Source: Pseudomonas putida
Lineage (GTDB): Bacteria > Pseudomonadota > Gammaproteobacteria > Pseudomonadales > Pseudomonadaceae
Assembly: GCF_001636055.1 (NCBI RefSeq)
Contig: NZ_CP011789.1
Span: forward strand, 3,410,001 to 3,474,000
Direction: 5' to 3'
Length of the DNA: 64,000 nt
Positions 51,856 through 61,369 of this stretch are shown here, in pieces (positions within the stretch are counted from its first letter, which is position 1; each line of letters starts with the position of its first letter). The notes under the pieces are model-generated. The model was not told where the DNA came from, made no database searches, and worked only from the letters and a program-made list of their open reading frames with translations. The translations under genes and the position numbers were made by a program.

Positions 51856-53997
51856 TCAGGGCTCGAGCATCCGCTGAACCTGGACTGTGAGGCTTTGCAG
51901 CGAGAACGGCTTGAGCATGAGTGCGGTGCCTGGCTGGTCGAGAAGGCTGCGTTCGAGAGGCTGCGCGGTATATCCGGTAATGAACAGGATTTTCTGAAGG
52001 GGTTTGGCCTGGCGAATCGTCTTGCCCACCTGGCGTCCGCTCATACCACCTGGCAAACCGATATCGGTGATCACCAGGTCGAATACACCACTCTCACGAT
52101 AGTGCTCCAGCGCCATACCGGAATCACTGGCTTCGATGACGTCAAAGCCATGCTCTACCAACACCTCCTTCATCAATGACCGTAAATTGCCCTCGTCGTC
52201 TACCAACAGTATTCGCTCACTCCGGCCCTGCTTCAACGCAGGCACCTCTCCCTCTTCACTGACTTTCGGCAGCTCGCCTGGGTGGCGCGGGAACAGGAGT
52301 GTGACCTGAGTACCCTTCCCTGGCGTCGACTCGATCCACACATAACCCCCAGACTGGCGAGCAAATCCGTAGATCATCGGCAGACCAAGCCCGGCGCCAC
52401 GACCTTTGGGCTTGGTGGTGAAGAACGGCTCGAAAGCACGGCTCACCGCGTCTGCCGGCATGCCCTGCCCATCATCCTGGACGTGAATGGCGACATAATC
52501 CCCGGCAGGGATGCTTTCATCGTGCTCCACCCCGTTCACAAATCGTTCGTTGGCCGTCCGAATAGTCAAGCAGCCCCTTTCAACCATCGCATCCTGGGCA
52601 TTGCTACACAGGTTGAGAATCGCAACCTCCAACTGCCCAGGATCGACCTGCACTGGCCAGGGCGCTACGTCCAGTTGCCAGTTCAATGCGAATTCTGGCC
52701 CGAGAGCCTGATGGATCAATGGCTCAAGATCTTGCAACAGGCCGTTCACATCGAGTAGTCGCGGTTGCAATGGTTGGCTGCTGGAAAATGCCAGCAGCCG
52801 ATGGGTCAGCGCCATCGCACGCTGTACCGACTCGCGCGCCACATGCACGTACTCGTCGATGCGCTCCAAGCGTCCCTGGCCCAAGCGACGCTGGAGCAAC
52901 TCGAGGCTACCGCCAATGCCCGCCAATAGATTGTTCATCTCATGCGCCATGCCGCCCGCCAATTGGCCAACGGTTTCCATTCGCTGGCTATCACGCAGCA
53001 GGCTTTGGGCCTCGCGCAAGATCGTGGTGCGCTCCTCGGTAATATCCCGCCCTACTGCAATCAGCACGTCGCCCTCGGGCCGCGCACTCCAACTCATCCA
53101 ACGGTAGTACCCATCCTTGTGCCTGAGCCGCGACTCCACCTGTTCGATCACCTTGCCCATCAGCAGATCATTGATCGCCAGGCGAACCTCCGCACGATCA
53201 GCGGGATGCACAAGATCGACGAGCGCAATCGCGTTCAGTGACTGCTGTTCCCATCCCAGCACCCGATGCCATGCGTCGTTCGCGGCCAGCAGTTCGAGAT
53301 CGCGGCTGACGATGATCATCGCATCCCGTGACAGGCGCCAGAGAGGATCACTGTTGGGTAGATGACACCCGATCTGCTGCTCGAAGCTCCGCGCCAGTTC
53401 ACGCCACTGGCGGATTTGCTCCAAGCTGGCAGTGGTATCGATCGCGGTGTGCAAAAAACCGGCAACCGTACCTTCCTCATCGCGCACGGGGGCGTAACCG
53501 AACGCGAACCAGGCATGTTCACCGCTCTCACGATAACGCACCTGGATGGGCGACTCGTCGACAAAACTGGCCCTCCCCTCCAGCGCCTGGAAGACCCGTG
53601 GGCCCATTCGCTCCCATTCAACATGCCACAGCTGATCAAAACTTTTCCCTACCTGGCGCTGGTCGTCAGCCAGCAACGCCAGGTAGCTCTGGCTGGGAAT
53701 CAGAGTCAGCTCCTTGCCCCAGGCCAGTGCGCAGGGAAAGGGCGACAAAAGCATGATATCCACCGCGATACGTAGCGAGGGAGGCCACTGCGACAATGGG
53801 CCCAACGGAGTGCTGCCCCAATCGAAGTGGAGAAGATGTTCAGCGCGCACCTCGACCGAGGGTGATGGCGAAACCAGGTGTATGACTTGTGTGGCGCCCT
53901 TTCGCGCCTGTTCATCGGCAGCCACGAACAATGCTCCCGGCAAAGGCACCAAGTGGCATGAGCACGTTGGCTGGCAGGGTTTCCGAATCCATGGCAA
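51856..53997 (-). CDS. PAS-containing hybrid sensor histidine kinase
   Basis: A 713-residue soluble kinase. Residues about 60-200 form a PAS/GAF-like sensory part (FDWGSTPLGPLSQWPPSLR and a FGYAPVRDEEGTVAG PAC-like stretch). A clear PAS follows (LSRDAMIIVSRDLELLAANDAW to about 335). The HisKA box is GGMAHEMNNLL (His about 352), the lid is DDGQGM...FEPFFTTK...GAGLGLPMIYG, and a receiver with VDDEGN and phospho-Asp in VITDIGLPGGMSG (about 645) ends the protein. The closely similar layout to the convergent kinase suggests an old inverted duplication. The exact start in the first 40 residues is uncertain. Confidence 0.87.
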   Translation of the reverse strand: MPWIRKPCQPTCSCHLVPLPGALFVAADEQARKGATQVIHLVSPSPSVEVRAEHLLHFDWGSTPLGPLSQWPPSLRIAVDIMLLSPFPCALAWGKELTLIPSQSYLALLADDQRQVGKSFDQLWHVEWERMGPRVFQALEGRASFVDESPIQVRYRESGEHAWFAFGYAPVRDEEGTVAGFLHTAIDTTASLEQIRQWRELARSFEQQIGCHLPNSDPLWRLSRDAMIIVSRDLELLAANDAWHRVLGWEQQSLNAIALVDLVHPADRAEVRLAINDLLMGKVIEQVESRLRHKDGYYRWMSWSARPEGDVLIAVGRDITEERTTILREAQSLLRDSQRMETVGQLAGGMAHEMNNLLAGIGGSLELLQRRLGQGRLERIDEYVHVARESVQRAMALTHRLLAFSSSQPLQPRLLDVNGLLQDLEPLIHQALGPEFALNWQLDVAPWPVQVDPGQLEVAILNLCSNAQDAMVERGCLTIRTANERFVNGVEHDESIPAGDYVAIHVQDDGQGMPADAVSRAFEPFFTTKPKGRGAGLGLPMIYGFARQSGGYVWIESTPGKGTQVTLLFPRHPGELPKVSEEGEVPALKQGRSERILLVDDEGNLRSLMKEVLVEHGFDVIEASDSGMALEHYRESGVFDLVITDIGLPGGMSGRQVGKTIRQAKPLQKILFITGYTAQPLERSLLDQPGTALMLKPFSLQSLTVQVQRMLEP

Positions 53998-54071
53998 CTC
54001 CTGAAGATCATGAAATACCTGAAGGCTAGCACATCGCTATAGAGAACAGCCCGAGGACGATTGCGCTGATC

Positions 54072-54104
54072 AGCCTGCACCTGTATCGCCCAGCAGGCTT
54101 TTTT
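54072..54104 (+). terminator. Orphan intrinsic-terminator-like hairpin
   Basis: AGCCTGC (54072-54078) can pair with GCAGGCT (54093-54099) and is followed by six T. It lies upstream of the minus-strand kinase in a gap with no plus-strand gene before it, so it might end a small unannotated transcript or be accidental. Confidence 0.4.
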
Positions 54105-54267
54105 CAAGGCACTGGTCAAGGAGCAAGTGATCTAGCGACTCCATCAACCGTAATCAATCGCACAGGCAAGGGGTGGTTTGTCTCCACCCATTCACGACAT
54201 GACTTACAGCGTCACTCGATACGCAAGAGCAAGCTTCTTCATTCATCAAAACGATAGGGAGAAGTCA

Positions 54268-55074
54268 ATGAGCATTTCCAGGTATCTGAACCACCGCGTG
54301 ACCAATCTCATGCTCTCCGTATTGATCGGCACAACCCCCGTGATCTCGGGATTGGTGGTCATGGACTACCAAATGCACAGACAACTTGAGAAAAAATCGA
54401 AGGTTTCCATCGAAGAAGCCGTGTTCGCTATCGATCGTGTACTCGATAGCCTACATGGCGCGGCACTGCAGGCGCAGCCACTGAGTACCCAGCCATGCAG
54501 TGAAGTTCAACAAGAACTCGAGAACCAGGCCAGGCGTAACCCGCGGATTCACTCGTTGGTGTTGACCCGCAACGACATCGGATTTTGCAGTAGCCTGGGC
54601 ACAAAGCCTTTGTACACGCCTCACTTCGCAAAGGGCGAATACCTGCAACTCAACATGAATTCACCGACCATCCCCAACGGTATTCTCGTGGAGTACCGTC
54701 TGGTCGCCAATAACCATTCAGTTATCGCCAGCACCTACGGGCTCGAGCTACGCAACGAACTGCGCGGCTTCAAGGACGGGGTCGTGTTGGAACTAGAGTT
54801 TGGCGGCCTTTACATCTCGGCCAACGGTGACAGCCGTAACGAAGTACGCCCCTCGCTGTCGGAGTTCTCGCAGAGCGGCGTATCGGAAAAATACGGTTAC
54901 CTCGTCAGAGCGGGTTATCCTGATGGTTTTACGGCGCGCGAGTCACAATATATCAGGACAAATATCATGCCCTCCCTCGTACTCATCGGCCTGTTCACCT
55001 CGGTGCTCGTACTTTGGAGCCTCTTGCGTAAACAATACCCTGTCAAAGGGGTGTTGCCGGTCATTGACCGGTAA
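54268..55074 (+). CDS. CSS-motif membrane sensor without EAL domain
   Basis: A 268-residue inner-membrane protein with two membrane helices (about 14-33 and 229-249) around a periplasmic CSS domain. The CSS motifs are visible: Cys in TQPCSEVQQELE and then GFCSSLGT. In complete proteins of this type the domain feeds a cytoplasmic EAL phosphodiesterase through the second helix, with disulfide-controlled activity. Here the protein ends about 20 residues after the helix and there is no EAL remnant downstream; the next gene is hppD on the opposite strand. AGGGAGAA before the ATG at 54268 supports that start. It could act as a free redox sensor or be a truncated relic. Confidence 0.78.
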   Translation: MSISRYLNHRVTNLMLSVLIGTTPVISGLVVMDYQMHRQLEKKSKVSIEEAVFAIDRVLDSLHGAALQAQPLSTQPCSEVQQELENQARRNPRIHSLVLTRNDIGFCSSLGTKPLYTPHFAKGEYLQLNMNSPTIPNGILVEYRLVANNHSVIASTYGLELRNELRGFKDGVVLELEFGGLYISANGDSRNEVRPSLSEFSQSGVSEKYGYLVRAGYPDGFTARESQYIRTNIMPSLVLIGLFTSVLVLWSLLRKQYPVKGVLPVIDR

Positions 55075-55079
55075 CACCC
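55049..55079. terminator. Hairpin overlapping the CSS gene stop, shared with hppD
   Basis: A 14-base stem (one G-T pair) around ATT spans the TAA of the CSS gene and lies between two convergent genes. It probably terminates both. No long T-tract follows on either side. Confidence 0.65.
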
Positions 55080-55090
55080 TGTTCACAAGG

Positions 55091-56167
55091 CTAGTCGACG
55101 TTAAGCACGCCGCGCCGAACCTGGTCGCGCTCAATGGACTCGAACAGAGCCTTGAAATTACCTTCGCCAAAGCCATCATCGCCCTTGCGCTGGATGAACT
55201 CGAAGAATACCGGCCCCAGCAGGGTTTCCGAGAAGATCTGCAGCAACAGGCGCTTGTCGCCAGGCGCGGACGCACCATCGAGCAGAATACCCCGAGCCTG
55301 TAGCTGATCGACGGGCTCGCCATGCCCCGGCAGACGCTCTTCGAGCATCTCGTAGTAGGTCTGTGGCGGCGGGGTCATGAAACGCGTGCCGATGGCCTTG
55401 AGAGCATCCCAGGTCTTGAGCAGGTCGTCGGTCAGAAAGGCCACGTGCTGAATACCTTCTCCATTGAACTGCATCAGGAACTCTTCGATCTGGCCCGAGC
55501 CCTTGGACGATTCCTCGTTCAGCGGAATACGGATCATGCCGTCCGGCGCAGTCATGGCGCGCGAGGTCAGCCCGGTGTACTCGCCCTTGATGTCGAAATA
55601 GCGGATCTCGCGGAAGTTGAACAACTTCTCGTAAAAGCCTGCCCAATAGCTCATTCGCCCACGGTAGACATTGTGCGTGAGGTGATCGATGATCTTCAGC
55701 CCCGCGCCTGCCGGATTGCGGTCAACGCCTTCGATAAAGTTGAAGTCGATGTCATAGATTGAGCTGCCTTCCTCGAAACGATCAATCAGGTACAGCGGCG
55801 CACCGCCGATGCCCTTGATCGCTGGCAGCCGCAGCTCCATCGGGCCCGTTTCGATTTCCACCGGCTGAGCCCCCAGCTCCAATGCGCGGGCATAGGCTTC
55901 ATGCGCATTGCGCACGCGGAATGCCATACCGCAAACGGACGGACCATGCTCGGCAGCAAAGTAGGAAGCGATGCTCTTGGGCTCGTTGTTCAGGATCAGG
56001 TTGATGCCACCCTGGCGATAAAGGTGGACATCCTTGGAGCGGTGAGTGGCCACCTTGGTGAAGCCCAATGCCTGGAATACCGGTTCCAGCACGCCAGGAG
56101 TGGGCGAAGCGAACTCGATGAACTCAAAGCCCATCAGGCCCATCGGGTTGTCGAAGATATCAGCCAT
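55091..56167 (-). CDS. hppD: 4-hydroxyphenylpyruvate dioxygenase
   Basis: A 358-residue Fe(II) enzyme, equal in length to the Pseudomonas enzymes. It converts 4-hydroxyphenylpyruvate to homogentisate in tyrosine catabolism. The first vicinal-oxygen-chelate half starts with [13 protein letters not shown]. The iron ligands are His in IIDHLTHNV (about 161), His in [12 protein letters not shown] (about 240) and Glu in [12 protein letters not shown] (about 322), and the C-terminal helix has [17 protein letters not shown]. It stands alone between two CSS-domain genes with no other tyrosine genes nearby. ATG at 56167 gives the usual [16 protein letters not shown] opening. Confidence 0.96.
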   Translation of the reverse strand: MADIFDNPMGLMGFEFIEFASPTPGVLEPVFQALGFTKVATHRSKDVHLYRQGGINLILNNEPKSIASYFAAEHGPSVCGMAFRVRNAHEAYARALELGAQPVEIETGPMELRLPAIKGIGGAPLYLIDRFEEGSSIYDIDFNFIEGVDRNPAGAGLKIIDHLTHNVYRGRMSYWAGFYEKLFNFREIRYFDIKGEYTGLTSRAMTAPDGMIRIPLNEESSKGSGQIEEFLMQFNGEGIQHVAFLTDDLLKTWDALKAIGTRFMTPPPQTYYEMLEERLPGHGEPVDQLQARGILLDGASAPGDKRLLLQIFSETLLGPVFFEFIQRKGDDGFGEGNFKALFESIERDQVRRGVLNVD

Positions 56168-56475
56168 GTTCGTGTCCTCATCTACAGCAAAAAAAACGGT
56201 GTCAAACGCTTGGGATGTCGGACAGACGAGGTGGTGAGCAGGGAATACCCCTCACGCTGCGGGAGAGGAAATCGCCATAGAGAAGCTTGAACCCGTGGTA
56301 TGCCATATGAACCTGGTCTCGGCTGGGTCGGCTTTCCAGAAGGGAAAGACCTTATTCTTGTATTCGTAAACTGATTCTACAGTGCGTAATTTCCTTTGTC
56401 GCGCATTAGTTCGGTACTCCGCCGAAGGTCCGAGCTATCCTTGTGCAACCACCAGTCATACAAGTCTAGACCCGC
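56168..56475. other. Divergent promoter region hppD / CSS-EAL gene
   Basis: These 308 bases contain no coding frame I can support. An AT-richer stretch near 56345-56400 is the likely promoter zone for both directions. I do not see a convincing -35/-10 pair, sigma-54 site or inverted repeat. Confidence 0.5.
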
Positions 56476-58062
56476 ATGCCTCTTACGGTTAAACGCCCTG
56501 CTCGCTGGAGCTGGCGCCGCCTGCTGCCCTGGGCGGTCGGCACACTGCCAATACTGTGCGGCCTGGCGATCATGCACTGGCAGATCGAACGCGATCTGCG
56601 AGACAACAGCCAGGCCACCGTCCAGCAGGTCGTCAACCACGTGGAGCGTATCCTGGATGGTGTCTCCACGGCGGCGCAAGCGCTGTTGCCTCTGGCCGGA
56701 CGCCCGTGTAGCGAAGTCACACTGGCTTTGCGCGAGCAGGTGACGCGCAATGCGTTCGTACGCTCCACCAACCTGTTCAACCACGACACCCTGTATTGCT
56801 CCTCGCTGTTGGGCGATTACGACGAACCGGTCAACCCCCTCGACTACACCGAAGGTCAGCTGTGGCTGATGGATGGCAATTCGATCACGCCCGGCCATCC
56901 CCTATTGGTGTATCGCACCGGTCAGGAGGGCCGCGGAGCCATCGCCACGGTCGATGGCGACCATCTGCTCACGGCCCTGCGCTTGATTGCCGATGACGAA
57001 ACGCTGGGGATTCAGATCGGCAGGCACTGGTTGGGTGCCGACGGCCTCGTGCATACCGGCACCCCTCCGACAGCCGCCAGCGCACACGTCTCTCAATACT
57101 CGGCACGCTACCCGTTCAGCGTCCACGGTGGCTATGGTCCGGACAAACCGATGGAAGTGCTGCGCAGCCAGTACCCGGCGCTGCTGGGCCTTCTATTGGT
57201 CATTGGCGCGTTGATCGGTCTGGCCTGTCGTTGGCAACTGCGACGTGCCTCGTCGTCAAGGACCGAGTTGAACCGGGCGCTGGAGGCGAACGAGTTCATC
57301 CCATACTTTCAGCCGGTGGTGCGCAAGGGTGACTACCGCTGGGCCGGCGCCGAGGTACTGATGCGCTGGCAACACCCGCACGAGGGATTGGTGCGCCCCG
57401 ACCTGTTCATCCCCTACGCCGAGCACAGTGGGCAGATCGTGCCCATGACCCGTGCCCTGATGCTGCTTACCGCGCAAGGCCTGGCGCCCTATTCGGCGCT
57501 GATGGAAGACGGCTTCCACATCGGCATCAACATCACCGCCGACCACTGCCGCGACCTGGGACTGCTTGACGATTGCCGCACCTTTCTCCAGCACTTCCCA
57601 CCTGGCCGGGTGATCCTGACCCTGGAGTTGACCGAACGCAAACTGATCGAAGCGACGCCGATCACCCTGGAGCTGTTCGAAAAGCTTCACCAGATGGGCG
57701 TGATGATTGCCCTGGACGACTTCGGTACCGGCCAGTCCAGCCTCAACTACCTGCGGCAGTTCAAGATCGACTACCTGAAGATCGACCAGAGTTTCGTCGC
57801 CATGATCGGCAGCGATGCACTGTCACAGCACATCCTCGACACCATCATCGACCTGTCGACCAAGCTGGAGCTGGGCATTGTCGCCGAGGGCGTGGAAACC
57901 GACGTTCAGCGTGATTACCTTGCGCGACAACAGGTGGATTTCCAGCAAGGCTACCTTTACGCCCGGCCAATGCCGCTGGAAGAATTCCTTCAGGCGCTCG
58001 CTGCACAGCCTGCCAGCTTGCGGTTGCCCCAGGGCGTCCCCCCTGAGATCATGCCCGGCTGA
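56476..58062 (+). CDS. CSS-EAL cyclic-di-GMP phosphodiesterase
   Basis: A 528-residue inner-membrane protein. Two helices (about 16-33 and 236-256) flank a periplasmic CSS domain with RPCSEVTLA and TLYCSSLLGD motifs, whose cysteines may form a redox-controlled disulfide. The cytoplasmic EAL domain starts near 270. The signature is EVLMRW (from 293, the EVL variant), followed by NITADHC, LTLELTERKLIE, the DDFGTG loop (IALDDFGTGQSSL, about 414), LKIDQSFV and VAEGVET. All usual metal and catalytic residues appear present, so it should hydrolyse c-di-GMP and favour motility over biofilm. The output-less CSS protein beyond hppD is related in sequence. Confidence 0.9.
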   Translation: MPLTVKRPARWSWRRLLPWAVGTLPILCGLAIMHWQIERDLRDNSQATVQQVVNHVERILDGVSTAAQALLPLAGRPCSEVTLALREQVTRNAFVRSTNLFNHDTLYCSSLLGDYDEPVNPLDYTEGQLWLMDGNSITPGHPLLVYRTGQEGRGAIATVDGDHLLTALRLIADDETLGIQIGRHWLGADGLVHTGTPPTAASAHVSQYSARYPFSVHGGYGPDKPMEVLRSQYPALLGLLLVIGALIGLACRWQLRRASSSRTELNRALEANEFIPYFQPVVRKGDYRWAGAEVLMRWQHPHEGLVRPDLFIPYAEHSGQIVPMTRALMLLTAQGLAPYSALMEDGFHIGINITADHCRDLGLLDDCRTFLQHFPPGRVILTLELTERKLIEATPITLELFEKLHQMGVMIALDDFGTGQSSLNYLRQFKIDYLKIDQSFVAMIGSDALSQHILDTIIDLSTKLELGIVAEGVETDVQRDYLARQQVDFQQGYLYARPMPLEEFLQALAAQPASLRLPQGVPPEIMPG

Positions 58063-58095
58063 TTCGTCCGTTTACTTTCTGCAACCGAGGCTTTC

Positions 58096-58983
58096 GTGTC
58101 AAAAGGCATCATCTCGTCTGTCATGGCATCCTGTCTGTTCGCCGTGATGTACTTCTATACCTCCATGCTCGCGCCGCTCGACGGCGAGGAGATCTTCGGC
58201 TGGCGCACCCTGCTGACCCTCCCGTGCCTCACCCTGTTCATGCTGCTCAGCAAGGACTGGAAGCATGTCGGCGAGCTGCTGGCGCGCGTTCGCCAGACCC
58301 CTCGCCTGTTACTGGGCATGGTCGGCACGTCATGGCTGCTGGGTATCCAGCTATGGCTGTTCCTCTGGGCGCCGCTGCACGGGCGTAGCCTTGAGGTGTC
58401 GATGGGATATTTCCTGCTGCCGCTGGCCATGGTCCTGACCGGCAGAGTGGCCTATGGCGAGCGCCTGTCACGCTTGCAGAAGCTGGCGGTAGGCTGCGCC
58501 GCGCTTGGCGTTGGTCACGAGCTGTACCAGCATGGCAGTTTCGCCTGGGAGACGCTGGTGGTTGTGATCGGCTACCCGATCTATTTCGTGCTGCGCCGAC
58601 GCTGCCGCACCGACCACCTGGGCGGCTTGTGGTGCGACATGTGCCTGTTGCTGCCATGGGCCTTGTACTTCGTGATCCAAGGCCCGCTGTCGAGTGCCGA
58701 CCTGGCTGCACATCCAGGCCTGTACGCCCTGATCCCACTGCTGGGAGCGATCAGCGCTTCGGCGCTGATCGTCTACGTGCTCGCCAGTCGCCTGCTGCCG
58801 TTCGGTCTGTTCGGCCTGCTCAGCTACGTCGAACCGGTGCTGCTGGTCGGCGTAGCCCTGCTACTGGGCGAGAGCATCGCGCCTGACCAGTGGCTGACCT
58901 ACCTGCCGATCTGGGCTGCGGTGCTGGTGCTGGTGCTCGAAGGCATCAAGCACCTGCTGCGTCAGCGTCGTCGCTCGGTGTAA
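58096..58983 (+). CDS. rarD: EamA/RarD family transporter
   Basis: A 295-residue inner-membrane DMT-superfamily protein with about ten helices. Family markers are [19 protein letters not shown] at the start, [14 protein letters not shown], NGxSLE-like [20 protein letters not shown] (about 93-112) and [17 protein letters not shown] late. RarD proteins are linked to chloramphenicol sensitivity and small metabolite export; the substrate is unknown. The start codon is GTG at 58096 with GAGG upstream. The gene overlaps the C-terminal end of the convergent TerC-CBS gene by 38 bases. It might share a transcript with the CSS-EAL gene 33 bases upstream. Confidence 0.87.
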   Translation: MSKGIISSVMASCLFAVMYFYTSMLAPLDGEEIFGWRTLLTLPCLTLFMLLSKDWKHVGELLARVRQTPRLLLGMVGTSWLLGIQLWLFLWAPLHGRSLEVSMGYFLLPLAMVLTGRVAYGERLSRLQKLAVGCAALGVGHELYQHGSFAWETLVVVIGYPIYFVLRRRCRTDHLGGLWCDMCLLLPWALYFVIQGPLSSADLAAHPGLYALIPLLGAISASALIVYVLASRLLPFGLFGLLSYVEPVLLVGVALLLGESIAPDQWLTYLPIWAAVLVLVLEGIKHLLRQRRRSV

Positions 58984-60517
58984 GACGCACCTGCCGCACC
59001 CGCCTCTCCTCCACCGCCACCACCGTCATGGTCCAGCCGTTCCAGGCCAGTCGATCGCCTACCACCGGCAGGCGATCCAGCAGGCTCATCACCAAGCCCG
59101 CCAGGGTCTGGTAATCCTCGGTGGCGCGGGCGACGAAGCCGGTACGCGCCTGAACCTGGCTCAGGTTCAGGGCACCACTGACCACGAAACCGCCCGACTC
59201 CTCGACGATCCCCGGCCCTTCCACCTCACTGGCGTCTGGTAATTCGCCAGCAATGGACTCGAGGATGTCGGTCATGGTCAGTACGCCGGTGAAGTCACCA
59301 AATTCGTTGACCACGAAGGCAATGTGGGTGGACTGACCACGCATCTGCTCCAGCGCGTTGAGAATGCTGAAACTCTCCAGCAGGTTCAGCGGTGTACGCA
59401 CCATGCTCTCAAGGTCTGGCTGGTTGCCCGAGAGCAACTCCTTGAGCAACTCCTTCTTGTGCACGAAGCCCAGTGGCTCGTCGATACGACCGTCACGAAT
59501 CAACGGCAGTCGTGAGTATGGAGAGTTGACCAGGATCTGCGTAATGGCTTCATCCGACAGCGCCAGATCAATGGCATCCACCTCGGCACGCACAGTCATC
59601 ACGGTGCGTATCGGTCGCTCGGCCAGGTTCAGCACACCGCTGATCATCACCCGCTCGCGGCGGTCGAACAGCACATGCTCTTCCCCCCCTTCGACCAGGT
59701 CGGCGATCTCCTCGCCCACTTCATCGGCCTCGATGCGTCGCCCACCCAGCAAGCGCAGTACAGCATGCGCCGTGCGCTCGCGCAGCGGCTTGTGCTGCTG
59801 CAGGCTGCGTTTGCGGCGGGCCCGAGCCACCTGGTTGAACAGCTCGATCAGGATCGAGAAACCGATCGCCGCATACAGATAGCCTTTAGGGATATGGAAG
59901 CCCAGGCCTTCGGCAGTCAGGCTGAAACCGATCATCATCAGGAAGCCCAGGCACAGCATGATCACCGTCGGGTGGGCGTTGACGAAACGGGTCAGCGGCT
60001 TGCTGGCAACGATCATGATACCGATGGAGAAGATCACTGCGATCATCATCACCGAGAGCTGCTCGACCATGCCAACGGCCGTGATCACCGCATCCAGCGA
60101 GAACACCGCATCGAGTACGACGATCTGCGCGACGATGGGCCAGAAGGCAGCGTGACGCACAGCGCCGGTGCTCTGGGCCACATGCCCTTCCAGGCGCTCG
60201 TGCAACTCCATGGTGGCCTTGAACAACAGGAACACACCACCGAACAGCATGATCAGGTCACGGCCAGAGAAGCTCTTGCCCCAGACCTCGAACAACGGCG
60301 CGGTCAGGGTCACCATCCACGAGATGGAGGCCAACAGGCCCAGGCGCATCAGCAATGCCAAGGTCAAACCGATCACCCGGGCACGGTCGCGCTGATGCGG
60401 CGGCAACTTGTCGGCGAGGATGGCGATGAAGACCAGGTTGTCGATACCCAGCACCAGCTCGAGGACGATAAGCGTCAACAGGCCTAGCCAGGCCGTGGGG
60501 TCAGCTAGCCATTCCAT
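58946..60517 (-). CDS. TerC family membrane protein with CBS pair and CorC_HlyC domain
   Basis: A 523-residue protein of the YegH/YoaE kind. The TerC half (about 1-215) has seven helices starting [22 protein letters not shown], with [12 protein letters not shown] in the middle, both with the conserved Asp/Asn of putative metal transport. A CBS pair follows from about 300 ([17 protein letters not shown] [35 protein letters not shown]), then a CorC_HlyC transporter-associated domain to the end. Roles proposed for the family are manganese or other cation handling. It is transcribed alone, tail to tail with rarD. Confidence 0.88.
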   Translation of the reverse strand: MEWLADPTAWLGLLTLIVLELVLGIDNLVFIAILADKLPPHQRDRARVIGLTLALLMRLGLLASISWMVTLTAPLFEVWGKSFSGRDLIMLFGGVFLLFKATMELHERLEGHVAQSTGAVRHAAFWPIVAQIVVLDAVFSLDAVITAVGMVEQLSVMMIAVIFSIGIMIVASKPLTRFVNAHPTVIMLCLGFLMMIGFSLTAEGLGFHIPKGYLYAAIGFSILIELFNQVARARRKRSLQQHKPLRERTAHAVLRLLGGRRIEADEVGEEIADLVEGGEEHVLFDRRERVMISGVLNLAERPIRTVMTVRAEVDAIDLALSDEAITQILVNSPYSRLPLIRDGRIDEPLGFVHKKELLKELLSGNQPDLESMVRTPLNLLESFSILNALEQMRGQSTHIAFVVNEFGDFTGVLTMTDILESIAGELPDASEVEGPGIVEESGGFVVSGALNLSQVQARTGFVARATEDYQTLAGLVMSLLDRLPVVGDRLAWNGWTMTVVAVEERRVRQVRLTPSDDADAAGA

Positions 60518-60676
60518 TAGCGGGTACTCTCGGGAGAAACGTCACGAAGACGCGGAAAGGATGGCCAGGACGGCCGAAGACTGGGGGGCTCCGCGAAGGT
60601 GCTCATAAATACCTTGATAGAAATTTGGGAAGGTGATCCTACAATCGAAGCAGGTTTTCCTGACAGTGTGAAACTA

Positions 60677-60691
60677 TTACAAAAGCTGTAA
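60677..60691. promoter_or_regulatory. Short inverted repeat upstream of LysE gene
   Basis: TTACA-N5-TGTAA stands about 90 bases before the LysE start and 160 bases from the TerC-CBS start, in the 262-base divergent gap between them. It may be an operator, but the arms are short. Confidence 0.3.
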
Positions 60692-60779
60692 CAGCTCCAA
60701 TTGAGCACTTTCATTCAATACCAGGGCCTCAACGGTGAGCCAGGATGCGTGACCTCATTCAACATCAAGGAAGCCCTTC

Positions 60780-61364
60780 ATGAGCCTGTCACTGTCCATG
60801 GCCGCCTTCGCCTTGGCGGCCTCGATTTCTCCTGGCCCTGTGAATATAGTCGCCCTCGGCAGTGGTGCACGTCATGGGCTGCGTGCCAGCCTGGGCCATG
60901 CTGCAGGCGCCAGCCTGGGGTTCTGCCTGCTGCTGGTACTGATCGGCCTGGGGCTGCATGAAGTGCTGCTGCGCTGGCCAGTGATAGGCCGCCTGCTGCA
61001 TTGGGGTGGGGTGTTGTTCCTGTTGTACATGGCCTGGAAGCTGTCCAGCGACAACGGCCAGCTGAACGCCAGCCATCAGACGCAGGCGCCGTCGTTCTGG
61101 CACGGTGCTGTGATGCAATGGCTCAACCCCAAGGCCTGGCTGGCTTCAGTGGCCGGAATCGGCGCCTACACCGGCGGCGATCAGCAACTACTGTGGCTGT
61201 TCACCTGGCTGTATGCACCCATCTGCTTCGTCTCAGTGGCCAGCTGGGCGTGGGCTGGCAGCGTGATCAGTCAGTACCTGGGAAACCCGCGTCACATGCG
61301 TCTGTTCAATCGCGGGTTGGCGGTACTGCTGGTCGCCAGCGCGGTGTACCTGGTACTGGGCTAA
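60780..61364 (+). CDS. LysE/RhtB family exporter
   Basis: A 194-residue inner-membrane exporter with about six helices, closest in look to the cysteine/O-acetylserine branch (EamB/YfiK). The opening MAAFALAASISPGPVNIVALGSGARHG shows the family GPV motif, and VMQWLNPKAWLASVAGIGAYT is the second conserved stretch. AAGGAAG precedes the ATG. It is convergent with an AraC-type regulator (stops six bases apart), a pairing often seen for LysE exporters and their regulators. Substrate is unknown. Confidence 0.87.
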   Translation: MSLSLSMAAFALAASISPGPVNIVALGSGARHGLRASLGHAAGASLGFCLLLVLIGLGLHEVLLRWPVIGRLLHWGGVLFLLYMAWKLSSDNGQLNASHQTQAPSFWHGAVMQWLNPKAWLASVAGIGAYTGGDQQLLWLFTWLYAPICFVSVASWAWAGSVISQYLGNPRHMRLFNRGLAVLLVASAVYLVLG

Positions 61365-61369
61365 CGCGC

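Noticed and set aside
53998..54267. Searched for a coding gene between the PAS kinase and the CSS gene.
   Set aside because: Only short frames without ribosome sites; nothing beyond the orphan hairpin.
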